64,000 bases of DNA, from assembly GCF_000344805.1 (NCBI RefSeq), contig NC_020453.1, forward strand, positions 7,163,001 to 7,227,000. The letters are read 5' to 3'. Positions 49,920-58,811 of the stretch are shown one piece after another (the first letter of the stretch is position 1; each line of letters begins with the position of its first letter). Below the pieces are notes generated by a model that worked only from the letters and a program-made list of their open reading frames with translations, did not search any database and was not told where the DNA came from. Source of the stretch: Bradyrhizobium oligotrophicum S58 (GTDB lineage: Bacteria > Pseudomonadota > Alphaproteobacteria > Rhizobiales > Xanthobacteraceae). A program made the position numbers and the translations under genes.

Positions 49920-50591
49920 TCACACCACGCCATTCGTCTCGGCTCGCGCCAGCACCGCTTCGATCGTGTCGCGGGTCTTGCCGATATGCGCGGTCATGGC
50001 CCTGACCGCGCGCTCGCCATCGCGCGCCAACGCCGCCTCCATCAGTTCGCGATGCTCACCCGCGGCGTCGCGATTGCCGCGATCGGTTTTGCGCGCGAGG
50101 TCGAGGTACCGCTCATTATGAGCAAACAGGAGATCGCGCACCCGCAGCATCCATGCGCTGCCGCAGGCCTGGGCCAACGCGACATGGAAGTCGCCATGCG
50201 CCGCGGTCCATGCCGGCGAGAAGCTGCCGTCGTCAATCGCAATCGGCGTCGCGACCAGCCGGTGATGCGCGGCGACGATCGCCGTTTCCCATGCGAGATC
50301 GCCCTGGGCAATGGCGCGGCGCAGGCACTTGGCCTCGATCTCGATGCGCATGTCGGTGAGATCGTTGAGGTCGGCGACCGACATCGGCGCGACGCGGAAG
50401 CCGCGCTGCGGCATCGCGGTCACGAGCCCCTCCGCCGTGAGCCGTGCGAGCGCTTCGCGGATCGCCCCCGTGCTGACCGAGAAGGCCGATCCAAGCTCGC
50501 TGATCTTCAGCTTCTCCTCCGGCCGGTAGAGTCCGGAGAGCAGGCCGGCGCGGAGCTGTTCATAGACGGTCTGGGTGGCGCTTCCGGACAT
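49920..50591 (-). CDS. GntR/FadR-family regulator (FCD domain)
   Basis: Protein of 223 residues. The winged helix is in YEQLRAGLLSGLYRPEEKLKISELGSAFSVSTGAIREALARLTAEGLV. The FCD ligand domain follows with the metal-site pattern MRIEIEAKCLRRAI (Asp/His side in ALAQACGSAWMLRVRDLLF) and EHRELMEAALARDGERAVRAMTAHI. Such regulators sense organic acids or amino acids. It diverges from an amino-acid-type binding-protein gene across 144 bp that contains the palindrome TTTTCTTAGAAAA, a likely operator. Confidence 0.9.
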   Translation of the reverse strand: MSGSATQTVYEQLRAGLLSGLYRPEEKLKISELGSAFSVSTGAIREALARLTAEGLVTAMPQRGFRVAPMSVADLNDLTDMRIEIEAKCLRRAIAQGDLAWETAIVAAHHRLVATPIAIDDGSFSPAWTAAHGDFHVALAQACGSAWMLRVRDLLFAHNERYLDLARKTDRGNRDAAGEHRELMEAALARDGERAVRAMTAHIGKTRDTIEAVLARAETNGVV

Positions 50592-50639
50592 GGAATCATC
50601 TCGATGGACGTCATTCCATATTACCAGACCGAAAGTAGA

Positions 50640-50652
50640 TTTTCTTAGAAAA
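50640..50652. promoter_or_regulatory. 13-bp palindrome between GntR and binding-protein genes
   Basis: TTTTCTTAGAAAA is symmetric about its middle base and lies 48 bp from the GntR start and 84 bp from the binding-protein start. It is a reasonable GntR-family site given the divergent arrangement. Confidence 0.5.
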
Positions 50653-50735
50653 GTATATTTTTATTGCCGCAAAGTCGCGCTGCCCCTATGCTTCGGGACA
50701 CGCCGCCGTCAGCGCGGCCTGTCAGGGAGGTGTCC

Positions 50736-51938
50736 ATGCGAAGCACCATCGCAGCCGCGGGGCTGTTAGCCGTCTCGGCGGTGCTCGGCGCGAGCGCCCG
50801 GGCGGAGGATCAACCCGGCATCAGCGCCAGTGAAATCCGGATCGGACAGACCATGCCCTATAGCGGGCCGGTGTCCGCCTTCGGCATTCTCGGCAAGGGC
50901 GAGGTCGCCTATTTCAAGATGGTCAACGACCGCGGCGGCATCAACGGCCGCAAGGTCAACCTGCTCTCCCTCGACGACAGCTACGTGCCGCCCAAGACGG
51001 TCGAGCAGACGCGCCGGCTGGTCGAGAGCGACGAGGTCGCCTTCATATTTTCCACCATGGGGACCGCGCATAACACCGCCATCGCGAAATATCTGCAGGG
51101 CAAGAAGGTGCCGCAGCTGTTCGTGGCCTCCGGCGCCTCGAAGTTCGGCGACCCCGCGCAGTTTCCTCTCGCGCTGATGGGCGTCATGGCGCCGTTCCGC
51201 AACGAGGCGCGGATGTATGCACGCTATGCCCTGGAGAGGAAGCCCGACGCGAGCTTCGCGGTGCTGGCGCAGAACGACGATTTCGGCCGCGACTATCTCG
51301 CCGGCTTGAAGGACGTGCTCGGCGAGCGCTTCGAGACGGCCGTCACAGCGGCGACCTACGAGCCGACCGAGCCGACGATCGACTCCCAGATCGTGAAGCT
51401 GAAATCGACCGGCGCGGATGCGCTGGTAATCGCCGCGACGCCGAAATTCGCCGCGCAGGCGATACGCAAGACCCATGAGATCAACTGGCGCCCGATGACT
51501 TTTCTGAGCAACGTCTCGGTGTGGATGTCTTCGGTGATGGAGCCGGCCGGACTGGAGGCCGGCATCGGGATCATCTCGACGGCCTATGTCAAGGACCCGC
51601 TCGATCCGGCCTGGGCGGACGATCCCGGTGTGAAGGGATGGCGCGACTACATGGCCAGATACGTACCCGACGGCGACCTCCGCGATTCCAACTACGTCAA
51701 CGGCTACAACAACGGCATGGTGCTGGAGCACGTGCTGAAGGCGGCCGGGAACGATCTGAGTCGCGACAACATCCTGCGGCAGGCGTTGTCGATCAAGGAC
51801 CTGGAGTTGCCGATGCTGCTGCCCGGCATCAAGGTCAATACCGGTGAGACCGACCACCTCCCGGTCGAGCAGGTGCAGTTCATGCGCTTCACCGGCAAGC
51901 AGTGGGAGCGCTTCGGCGAGGTGCTGTCGACGAAATAG
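50736..51938 (+). CDS. ABC transporter substrate-binding protein, branched-chain amino-acid type
   Basis: Periplasmic binding protein of 400 residues (LivK/HAAT class). The signal peptide is STIAAAGLLAVSAVLGASARA, cut before EDQPG. The mature start ISASEIRIGQTMPYSGPVSAFGILGKGEVAYFKMVNDRGGINGRKV is typical of this class. FGRDYLAGLKDVLG and GYNNGMVLEHVLKAAG are the hinge-domain parts. The ligand may be an amino acid, urea or an aromatic acid. GGGAGG lies eight bases before the ATG. No ABC permease or ATPase is adjacent, so it either recruits a complex encoded elsewhere or acts alone with the divergent GntR regulator. Confidence 0.88.
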   Translation: MRSTIAAAGLLAVSAVLGASARAEDQPGISASEIRIGQTMPYSGPVSAFGILGKGEVAYFKMVNDRGGINGRKVNLLSLDDSYVPPKTVEQTRRLVESDEVAFIFSTMGTAHNTAIAKYLQGKKVPQLFVASGASKFGDPAQFPLALMGVMAPFRNEARMYARYALERKPDASFAVLAQNDDFGRDYLAGLKDVLGERFETAVTAATYEPTEPTIDSQIVKLKSTGADALVIAATPKFAAQAIRKTHEINWRPMTFLSNVSVWMSSVMEPAGLEAGIGIISTAYVKDPLDPAWADDPGVKGWRDYMARYVPDGDLRDSNYVNGYNNGMVLEHVLKAAGNDLSRDNILRQALSIKDLELPMLLPGIKVNTGETDHLPVEQVQFMRFTGKQWERFGEVLSTK

Positions 51939-52107
51939 CCAGCGGCGGAACCGATCGGTCACCCCTTACGCAGACCCGGGCCGCGGCGGGCTGTTAGCGT
52001 CGCTCGGGCAATCCACCGGCGTTGCGACACCGTGGCCGCACAGGAGTTGACAGGAGCGCGCAACAACGCGACGTACGCGGTTCGCGTTGATGAGCCCTGC
52101 GCTCACT

Positions 52108-52132
52108 GGAACAAAAGTTCCGCAAGATAGTT
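52108..52132 (+). promoter_or_regulatory. EcfG-like promoter before the HWE kinase
   Basis: GGAAC (52108-52112) and AGTT (52129-52132) are 16 bp apart, resembling the GGAAC...GTT pattern of the alphaproteobacterial general-stress sigma factor. The -10 side is imperfect. GGAACAAAAGTTCC is also a palindrome. Confidence 0.3.
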
Positions 52133-52234
52133 TCAGTTCGGGAGCGGCCTGCCCTTCTGCGGGGTCCGGCGTAGCAGTTCTTGCGGCAGACGCCATGGTC
52201 AGCCGCGCAGAGGGCGAGAGCGGGGAGACATGTG

Positions 52235-53920
52235 GTGCTGCGAGGGGCATTCCGAATCGTGCGGAGGTTCGGGACCTGGCCCATCTCGGCGTATCTCCTC
52301 ATTCTCGCGCTCGCGACCTCCATTCCGATCACCGCCTGTGCAGCGTTTCTCGCCTATCACTTCGTTGCGGAGTCCTCGCAATACAGGAAGGTCGAGTACG
52401 AGGACCGGCTGCGGCTCATGCGCAACGCGACCGAGCTGCGGGTCGCCAACATCATCGAAGACCTTCAGGTCCTGGCGCTGTCGCCGTCTCTGGCGGATGG
52501 ACGGTTTACCGAATTCAGGGATCACGCGATCGACGCCGTCAAGCTGATCGGCGGCGTGGCGATTGCCCTGTACGAGCCCAACGGGCAGCAACTCGTGAAC
52601 ACCCGGCTCGACCTCGGCACGCCGCTGCCGAAGCGGGTCGCGTTCGATGCCGAACGCCGCGCGATCGAGACCGGCCGCCCACAAGTGTCCGGCCTACAGA
52701 AGGCCGTCGTCGATGGCCAGCCGATCGTCACCATCGCGGTGCCCGTGCGCATTGCGGGGCAGATCCGCTACGCACTGAACGTCGGGCTGTCGCCCCGATA
52801 CCTGTCGACCCTGCTGGACGACTACGTCACGGCCGGGCTCGTCGGCAGCATCATCGACCAGCAGGGGTTGCTGCTGGCGCGGCGGCCGCTGCTGGACGGC
52901 GATGAGCTGATCGGCCAGCCCACCATCCCGGCGGTGAGATCGCATCTTGGCGCGGCATCGGCCTGGTGGATCAAGGCGGTGTCGCGCTCGGGCATCGCCA
53001 CCTACACCTCGCTGCTGCGGTCCGACCAGAGCGGCTGGACCGTCAACCTCGCCGTGCCGCGCGATGCCATCGACGGCCCGTTGCACCGGACGGTCGAATG
53101 GATCGTCGCGCTGACCCTTTTCACCTTCGCGCTCGGCATGGCGCTGGCGCGGCTGCTCGCCCATCGCTTTCTCGCCGAGTTCTCGGACCTGGAGCGCTAC
53201 GTGTCGGGGCTGCAGGCCGGCGTCGCCCCGCCCAGGGTCGGGCGGATCAGCGAGGTCAACCGCATGAAGAAGGTGCTGTACCGGGTGGGCGGAGAGCTGG
53301 CGAGCGCGCTGCGCCAGCAACGCGACCTGCTCGACGAGATCAATCATCGCGTCAAGAACACGCTCGGCACCGTCCAGTCGATCGCGCGCCTGTCGCGCGC
53401 GAGCGCCGGCGACATCGATCAGTATGTTGTCGCGTTCGAGGGCCGCATCCTGGCGCTGTCCGAGGCTTATAATCTGCTGACTGAAAACAACTGGGTCGGC
53501 GCCGACGTCAGGGCGATCGTCGACCGCACGCTCGCCCCCTATGCCGGCCCCGACCGGCTGACCGTCAGCGGTCCGGGCCTGCTGCTGCCGCCGAAGCTGA
53601 CGCTGGCGCTGTCGGCAGCCATCCAGGAGCTCAGCACCAACGCCGCCAAATACGGCGCGTTCTCGACGCCGTCGGGAAAGCTGGACATCGCCTGGACCGG
53701 CGACGAGAGCGATGTCGTCCGTCTGGTGTGGATCGAGACGGAAGGGCCGCTGGTCCGCAAGCCGACCCGGCGCGGCTTCGGCACAAAGATGATCATGGCC
53801 ATGTTCGGCTCCGAAGCCGGGTGGTCCGTCGACCTCGACTTCGATCCCCGCGGCCTGCGCTGCACGATGCAGTTTCGCGTCGGAGACGAAGAACGGAACG
53901 AGGTGAGATTGACCGGTTGA
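52235..53920 (+). CDS. HWE-family sensor histidine kinase with extracytoplasmic sensor
   Basis: Membrane kinase of 561 residues. A first helix (ISAYLLILALATSIPITACAAFLAYHF) is followed by a Cache-like periplasmic sensor (about 50-290) and a second helix (WIVALTLFTFALGMALARLLA). The phospho-acceptor is H371 in DEINHRVKNTLGTVQ. The N box is ELSTNAAKYGAFS, and the HWE signature W-x-E occurs in LVWIETEGP. HWE kinases often feed the PhyR-EcfG stress pathway. The start is chosen at 52235 (GTG), with GGGGAG seven bases upstream; 52232 (GTG) is equally possible, and the frame to 52181 lacks a site. No response-regulator gene is adjacent. Confidence 0.9.
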   Translation: MLRGAFRIVRRFGTWPISAYLLILALATSIPITACAAFLAYHFVAESSQYRKVEYEDRLRLMRNATELRVANIIEDLQVLALSPSLADGRFTEFRDHAIDAVKLIGGVAIALYEPNGQQLVNTRLDLGTPLPKRVAFDAERRAIETGRPQVSGLQKAVVDGQPIVTIAVPVRIAGQIRYALNVGLSPRYLSTLLDDYVTAGLVGSIIDQQGLLLARRPLLDGDELIGQPTIPAVRSHLGAASAWWIKAVSRSGIATYTSLLRSDQSGWTVNLAVPRDAIDGPLHRTVEWIVALTLFTFALGMALARLLAHRFLAEFSDLERYVSGLQAGVAPPRVGRISEVNRMKKVLYRVGGELASALRQQRDLLDEINHRVKNTLGTVQSIARLSRASAGDIDQYVVAFEGRILALSEAYNLLTENNWVGADVRAIVDRTLAPYAGPDRLTVSGPGLLLPPKLTLALSAAIQELSTNAAKYGAFSTPSGKLDIAWTGDESDVVRLVWIETEGPLVRKPTRRGFGTKMIMAMFGSEAGWSVDLDFDPRGLRCTMQFRVGDEERNEVRLTG

Positions 53921-54004
53921 GCGCGCCATCGCGCACTGAAAGTGTCTGACACAAGCGGCGCGCTCAGGTACATTCTCACGTCGCCATCAGGAGCAGCAGG
54001 ACCA

Positions 54005-54715
54005 ATGTCGGACGACGATCCGCTCACGCTGAAATTCCGCTGTCCGAAGGAGCTCGAGGGCCTCATTCCCCCCCCGGTGCCGGCGCCGATGGGCGTTCCC
54101 GACTGGGTCAAGACGATGCCGGCCACCGCGTTCAGCGCGCTCAACCAGGCCGAGGAGCAGACCGTCAAGCGCTGCCCGCCCTTCATCGACGCGATGACGA
54201 CGGGCTTTCTCATTCCGCTGATCTGCGATCTCAAGGTCGAGGATGGCGGCATCAGCTGGGACAACGAGCTGCCGCCGGGCGGCGCGATCGACTTCCCGCG
54301 CTCGCCGATCAGCTTTCACGACGTCGCGCAGGTCACGGGTTCGCCGCTGTTCGAGGCCGACCGTTTCCTGCTCAAGTTTCACAATCTCTGGACCATCGAG
54401 TCGCCCGAGGGCTGGGCCTTGCTGTTCACCCATCCCGTCAACCGCTTCGACCTGCCCTTCACCACGGCGACGGGGCTGGTCGACAGCGATCGCTTTCACG
54501 ACTCGTTCGTGCACTTTCCCGCGCATTGGCACGACACGGCGTTTCGTGGCGTGATCCCGAGGGGCACGCCGGTCGCGCAATGCATCCCGGTGAAGCGGCA
54601 GGCATGGACGATGCAGACCTCGGCCTTCACCGAGGAGGAGGTCGCCGAGATCCACGAGGTGCGCGATGCGCTGAAGCGCGAGACCGGCGTCTATCGCAAG
54701 CGGTTCAGGGCTTGA
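54005..54715 (+). CDS. Conserved hypothetical protein
   Basis: Protein of 236 residues with no signal peptide or membrane helix. Recognisable features are a Pro-rich start (LIPPPVPAPMGVPDWVKTMPATAFSA), CPPFIDAMTTGFLIPLICDL, a His/Phe-rich centre with FLLKFHNLWTIESPEGWALLFTHPVNRFDLPF, and a double His region HFPAHWHDTAF. The His/Glu/Asp distribution could bind a metal, but no enzyme family is recognised. AGGA lies close before the ATG. A longer frame from 53942 is rejected. Its 3' end overlaps the converging TPR gene by 11 bp. Confidence 0.75.
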   Translation: MSDDDPLTLKFRCPKELEGLIPPPVPAPMGVPDWVKTMPATAFSALNQAEEQTVKRCPPFIDAMTTGFLIPLICDLKVEDGGISWDNELPPGGAIDFPRSPISFHDVAQVTGSPLFEADRFLLKFHNLWTIESPEGWALLFTHPVNRFDLPFTTATGLVDSDRFHDSFVHFPAHWHDTAFRGVIPRGTPVAQCIPVKRQAWTMQTSAFTEEEVAEIHEVRDALKRETGVYRKRFRA

Positions 54716-55547
54716 GCGTCCCGTCGGCGCCAAGGAATTTGGCGGCGGCGCTCGGACGGAAGAAGAAGCGGCCGTGCGAGGTCACGGCCATGATGTAGGC
54801 CGCACGTGACAGCAGATGCGGACGGCCGCGCACCACCGTGCGCAATGCGGCCTGGGCGCCGTCGCGATCGCCCATCTCGGCAAGGCACATCGCGAGATGG
54901 GCGCGGGTCTGGGTGTCCTCGGGCCGCAGCCCGAGCGCGTGGCGGTAGCTACCCGCGGCCTCGGCATAGTCGCCATCGAGGAACTGCACCTGGGCGAGCT
55001 CGATCAGGATGTCGGGCCGTCCCGCCGCTGCGTCGCGCGCCGCCAGCAGGTGCGTCCGGGCACGGACGCGATCATTGGCCCGCAGGCAGAGCCGCGCCAG
55101 ATCGAGCGCGAGGTCGACGTTGTCGGGTGACAGCGTCAGCGCCTCCTCGATGACGGCGATGGCTTCACCGAGCTGTCCGGACTGGGCGAGCCGCCCCGCC
55201 AGCTCCTGGAACGCCGGCAGAAAGGGCGGCCGCCGCGCCGCGGTCTTGCGCAGCTGCGCGATGCCGTCCGCTGCGCGCCGGGACTCGCACAAGGCTGCGC
55301 CGAGCAGCGTCTCGAGTTCCGGATCGCTGCCGCGGAGCACAGCCTTCTCCAGCGGCGCAACCGCCTCGCTCGCGCGCTGCTGGCCGAGCAGCGCATGGGC
55401 GAACACCAGGAGCGCAGGCCGATCGGCCTTGGCTGTGCGCAGGATCGAGACGGCGATCTGCTCGGCGCGGGCGAACTGCCGCGCACGCAGCGCGTGGATC
55501 GCCTCCTGCAGTGCCTGCGCCTGCAATCTGTTCTGCGCCTTGCTCAC
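54705..55547 (-). CDS. Tetratricopeptide-repeat protein
   Basis: Protein of 280 residues built from TPR-like helical pairs, for example LLVFAHALLGQQRASEAVAPLEKAVLRG, FQELAGRLAQSGQLGEAIAVIEEALTLSPDN, LARLCLRANDRVRARTHLLAA and AAGSYRHALGLRPEDTQTRAHLAMCLAEMGDRDGAQAALR. No catalytic or membrane part is seen, so it is an adaptor, possibly cytoplasmic. Start at 55547 is the first Met of the family-like N-terminus. It converges on the hypothetical gene at 54005. Confidence 0.8.
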   Translation of the reverse strand: MSKAQNRLQAQALQEAIHALRARQFARAEQIAVSILRTAKADRPALLVFAHALLGQQRASEAVAPLEKAVLRGSDPELETLLGAALCESRRAADGIAQLRKTAARRPPFLPAFQELAGRLAQSGQLGEAIAVIEEALTLSPDNVDLALDLARLCLRANDRVRARTHLLAARDAAAGRPDILIELAQVQFLDGDYAEAAGSYRHALGLRPEDTQTRAHLAMCLAEMGDRDGAQAALRTVVRGRPHLLSRAAYIMAVTSHGRFFFRPSAAAKFLGADGTLKP

Positions 55548-55625
55548 AACCAGCCGTCACGACACGTGGGGAGCGATAGCTCTAGCCCGCAAGGCCCAGG
55601 GGTGTCCAGCAGACGGCGCGAAGGC

Positions 55626-56573
55626 TCAGCCGAACAGCGGCGTGCCCGGCACGAAGGCGTCGAACGCGGCCCAGAACTGCGAACGGTAGCGGTCCTGCTC
55701 CTGCAGGATCTCGTGCTTGGCGCCGGCGATGACGAGATGCGAGCCGGCGCGCAGATGATAGGCGAACTCCTCGATCGCCGCCGTCGACACCACCGTGTCG
55801 CTGGAGGCCGCCAGCATCAGGATCGGCTGGCGGATCTGCGACGGATAGCTCATGCCGCGAAAGGTCATCATCGCGGAGAATGCCGCGTCCGCCCATGCGA
55901 CCGTGGGCGAGGCGATGCCGAGCGTCGGATCTTCTTCGAGGATCGCGGCGTTGCGGGCATAGCGGACGGGATCCGAGGTCAACGGATTGTTGACGAAGGG
56001 CGCGAGCCCGCTGATCTCGTCGTTGCCGCCCGGCACATAGCGGCCGCCCTGCCCGGCGATGCGCATCGCCCGCAGCAACAGCCGCGCCGGCAGCGAGGTG
56101 CGGCTGCCCGGCAGGTCGATCATCGGCGCCGACAGCACGACGCGGTCGAACCAGCGCTTGCCGGAATGCGCGAGCCGCAGCAGCACCGTGCCGCCCATCG
56201 AATGCGCCAGCGCGAAGTAAGGCGGCGGACAGTCCGGCAGCACCACCTGGGTGACGAAGGTCTCGACATCGATCTCGTAGTCGGAGAACGAGCGCACATA
56301 GCCCTTGCGCGTGTCGCGCAGCCGCCGCGACGAATGGCCCTGGCCGCGCCAGTCGATGATGGCGACCGCAAAGCCGCGGTCGCGCAGGTCGCGCACGGTC
56401 TCGAAATACTTCTCGATCGACTCGCTGCGGCCGGTGAACACACAGACCGTGCCCTTGCGCCCGGCCGGCGGGGCCCAGCGCGCAAAGCGCAGCTCGGCAC
56501 CATCGGGAGTCTTGATGGTGCCGGCGGTGACGTCTTCGGGGACGGGATTGGCGGGAATCGAGACGAGCGTCAT
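55626..56573 (-). CDS. Alpha/beta hydrolase, lysophospholipase (PldB)-like
   Basis: Cytoplasmic or membrane-associated hydrolase of 315 residues. The oxyanion region is VCVFTGRSESIEKYFETVRDL, the nucleophile elbow AHSMGG, the acid in PILMLAASSDTVVS and the histidine in GAKHEILQE, the PldB-like catalytic order. IDWRGQGHSSRRLRD is typical of lysophospholipases. It would cleave acyl chains from lysolipids or related esters. The ATG at 56573 is chosen because it fits the family; the frame to 56696 is an extension into the hsp20 leader. Confidence 0.87.
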   Translation of the reverse strand: MTLVSIPANPVPEDVTAGTIKTPDGAELRFARWAPPAGRKGTVCVFTGRSESIEKYFETVRDLRDRGFAVAIIDWRGQGHSSRRLRDTRKGYVRSFSDYEIDVETFVTQVVLPDCPPPYFALAHSMGGTVLLRLAHSGKRWFDRVVLSAPMIDLPGSRTSLPARLLLRAMRIAGQGGRYVPGGNDEISGLAPFVNNPLTSDPVRYARNAAILEEDPTLGIASPTVAWADAAFSAMMTFRGMSYPSQIRQPILMLAASSDTVVSTAAIEEFAYHLRAGSHLVIAGAKHEILQEQDRYRSQFWAAFDAFVPGTPLFG

Positions 56574-56679
56574 GAGGCGCCCATCGAATAGGTGAAAGGC
56601 AGCGGGAATCAAGGGGTGGAACGGCAAAAAGAGCAGGTCATGGACGCTCTTGAACGTCGAAACGTCTGACCCATATCGA

Positions 56680-56766
56680 GATTGTGCAGGCCGCATCAGG
56701 CTGCACGACAGCCCGGCCCGATGGCGGGCGGGTTAGCCAACAGTCGCTCAATGGAGGACTTCGACC
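56680..56766 (+). promoter_or_regulatory. ROSE-like RNA thermometer of hsp20
   Basis: The 5' leader of hsp20 contains a hairpin with arms GTGCAG/CTGCAC (about 56686-56708), a GC-rich second stem and a final hairpin (56743-56759). In the final hairpin, GTC and CTC, split by one unpaired G, face GAG-GAC, which is the Shine-Dalgarno sequence GGAGG. It matches the conserved U(U/C)GCU element of ROSE thermometers as TCGCT. Melting at high temperature would free the ribosome binding site. Confidence 0.65.
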
Positions 56767-57249
56767 ATGCGTACCTATGATCTCACCCCGTTCTATCGTT
56801 CCACCGTCGGTTTCGACCGTCTGTTCTCGCTGCTCGACCAGGCGACCGCCGAGCCCAGCCCCGGCTATCCGCCCTACAATATCGAGCGCACCGGTGAGAA
56901 CGCCTACCGCATCACCGTCGCCGTCTCCGGCTTTGGCAAGGATGAGCTCTCCCTCGTCGCGAAGGAAAACACGCTGACGATCAAGGGCGAGAAGGCCGCC
57001 AACGAGAACGGCAAGGCGAAGGCCGAGTTGCTCTATCGCGGCATCGCCGCCCGTGCGTTCGAGCGCTCGTTCCAGCTTGCCGACCACGTGGTGGTGAAGA
57101 ATGCCAGCCTCGAGAACGGCCTGCTCCATGTCGACCTCGTGCGCGAGATTCCGGAAGCGAAGAAGCCCCGTTCGATTCCGATCTCGACCTCGGCGCAGGC
57201 GTCCGAGCAGCCGGTGATCGAAGGATCGGCCGAGAAGGCCGCCGCCTAA
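56767..57249 (+). CDS. Small heat-shock protein Hsp20
   Basis: Chaperone of 160 residues that holds unfolded proteins for refolding. The alpha-crystallin domain covers about residues 35-130 with NIERTGENAYRITVAVSGFGKDELSLVAKENTLTI and the FERSFQLADHVVVKNASLENGLLHVDLVRE block, the class A rhizobial form. The C-terminal IPI (RSIPISTS) is the oligomer-binding motif. GGAGG is ten bases before the ATG and is trapped in the ROSE-like hairpin, so expression is predicted to be heat-inducible at translation. A strong terminator follows. Confidence 0.93.
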   Translation: MRTYDLTPFYRSTVGFDRLFSLLDQATAEPSPGYPPYNIERTGENAYRITVAVSGFGKDELSLVAKENTLTIKGEKAANENGKAKAELLYRGIAARAFERSFQLADHVVVKNASLENGLLHVDLVREIPEAKKPRSIPISTSAQASEQPVIEGSAEKAAA

Positions 57250-57276
57250 CCGGCATACGCACTTTGGGAATGCCAA

Positions 57277-57304
57277 CGCCCCGGACAACCGGGGCGTTTT
57301 TTTT
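57277..57304 (+). terminator. Rho-independent terminator of hsp20
   Basis: CGCCCCGG, ACAA loop, CCGGGGCG and eight T residues, 28 bp after the stop codon. A near copy lies at 59089. Confidence 0.92.
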
Positions 57305-57413
57305 GTGCGTGCTGCAGTGCAATCAAACGATCGTGACCCGCGGTAACGGCCTGCGCCCTGCCCGCGAAGACGCCAGTGATCACCTCATCCTCCCGAACAC
57401 TGGAGCCCTCGCC

Positions 57414-58178
57414 ATGAACGTCTTTCGCACCCTCTCGCTCGTTGCAGCCCTGACGGCCTTGGCCGGCCCTGCCCTGGCGCAGCCCGCCCCGCCGCCCAAG
57501 GTCCACAACGTCGTGCTGGTGCACGGCGCCTGGGCCGATGGCTCGAGCTGGGCCAAGGTCATCCCCTATTTGCAGGCTGCCGGCCTCAAGGTCACGGCCG
57601 TGCAGAATCCGCTGACCTCGCTTGCGGACTCCGCGGCCGCCACCCGCCGCGCGCTGGCGGAGCAGGATGGGCCGGCCGTGCTGGTCGGCCATTCCTGGGG
57701 CGGCACGGTCGTGAGCGAGGTCGGCACCGATCCGAAGGTCAGCGCGCTGGTCTATATCGCGGCCCGCGGGCCCGATGCGGGCGAGGACTTCGTCAAGCTC
57801 GCCGGCCAATATCCGACACCGCCGGCGCGCGCCGGCATCGTCGATCATGACGGTGAGACCAAGCTCAACGAGGAAGCCTTCCTCAAGTACTTCGCCAATG
57901 GCGTCGATGCGACGACGGCGAAGGCTCTCTATGCGGTGCAGTGGCCGACCGCGGCGACGATCTTCGCCAACCGCACCACACAGGCAGCGTGGCACGACAA
58001 GCCTTCCTTCTACGCAGTGTCGAAGCAGGACAAGACCATCGATCCGGATTTCGAGCGCTTCCTGGCCAGCCGCATGCACGCCACCACGATCGAGCTCGAT
58101 GCCGGGCACCTGTCGCTGGTGTCGCATCCGAAGGAGGTTGCGGATCTGATCCTGAAGGCCGCCGGGCAGCACGAGTGA
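57414..58178 (+). CDS. Secreted alpha/beta hydrolase
   Basis: Exported hydrolase of 254 residues. The signal peptide TLSLVAALTALAGPALA is cut near AQPAP. The fold starts VHNVVLVHGAWADGSSWAKVIPYL, the nucleophile is the serine in GHSWGG, and the catalytic His is in LDAGHLSLVSHP. The pattern resembles plant methyl-esterase-like and bacterial EstC-type hydrolases that often accept aryl esters. The ATG at 57414 follows a GGAG about 14 bases upstream. It is a single gene after the hsp20 terminator. Confidence 0.87.
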   Translation: MNVFRTLSLVAALTALAGPALAQPAPPPKVHNVVLVHGAWADGSSWAKVIPYLQAAGLKVTAVQNPLTSLADSAAATRRALAEQDGPAVLVGHSWGGTVVSEVGTDPKVSALVYIAARGPDAGEDFVKLAGQYPTPPARAGIVDHDGETKLNEEAFLKYFANGVDATTAKALYAVQWPTAATIFANRTTQAAWHDKPSFYAVSKQDKTIDPDFERFLASRMHATTIELDAGHLSLVSHPKEVADLILKAAGQHE

Positions 58179-58499
58179 TGCGACAGACGACAGATGGTGC
58201 CGGACTCGTCCCCGGGCCCAACAAGTAACGCTGTCATGCTCGCGATAGGAGGCTGCTGCGTCAGGACCGCGACGTGACCCGCCGCACTCTGGCGAAATCA
58301 TGCTGCATGTGTCGAGTCATCCATCGTCGTGCGATGGCAACGCCGAGAGCCAGCGGTGGCGGTGCTTGCACAAGCTCGCCGACGACGGCGGGGTCGGTGA
58401 CGGAGGGGGTCGGGTGCGTATCATTTGGCAGGTTTGCCCCGCGCCTCGCCAGATCGCGGTGGCTTAACGATGAAGTCACGCGGCGATCTGGTACAGGGG
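58179..58499. other. Gene-free interval
   Basis: A 321-bp stretch after the secreted hydrolase up to the terminator hairpin of the next minus-strand gene. A 100-codon plus frame (58274-58576) has no ribosome binding site and crosses the hairpin at 58500; I do not support it. No RNA gene or further hairpin is evident. Confidence 0.4.
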
Positions 58500-58530
58500 A
58501 GACCCCGGAGGCCGCCTGCCTCCGGGGTCT
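58500..58530 (-). terminator. Strong hairpin after the small secreted protein gene
   Basis: A 13-bp perfect stem (AGACCCCGGAGGC with GCCTCCGGGGTCT) enclosing CGCCT, 15 bp downstream of the minus-strand stop. It lacks a T-run but is strong enough to serve as the 3' boundary. Confidence 0.6.
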
Positions 58531-58544
58531 GACAATGGTCCCCG

Positions 58545-58811
58545 TCACGCAGGCTGCGACAGCTCCGGGCCGGTGAAGGATGCATTGCGCCGGGCCGCGC
58601 GCTTTTGTTTCAGGCAACCGTTGCCGAACGTGCCCCAGGAGGCCGGGTTGTTCTTGCCGCAGCGCCAGGTGAGGCCTGCCGTCTGCACCGGAGCGCCGAT
58701 CGTATCGAACGGAGCGGCGGACGGGACGGTCGCGTGGGCGGCGGTAACCAGGAACGTGGCAGAGATTGCCGCGGCGAAAGCGGAAACACGATTGAGGGAA
58801 ATGCGCTTCAT
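58545..58811 (-). CDS. Small secreted protein with two cysteines
   Basis: Protein of 88 residues. The signal peptide is RVSAFAAAISATFLVTAAHA, giving a mature protein of about 60 residues. It contains TWRCGKNNPASWGTFGNGCLKQKR: the two Cys are 16 residues apart and may form a disulfide. No family is recognised. AAGGAG lies about eight bases before the ATG at 58811, and the frame to 58916 is rejected. It is an isolated gene that ends in a 13-bp hairpin. Confidence 0.65.
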   Translation of the reverse strand: MKRISLNRVSAFAAAISATFLVTAAHATVPSAAPFDTIGAPVQTAGLTWRCGKNNPASWGTFGNGCLKQKRAARRNASFTGPELSQPA

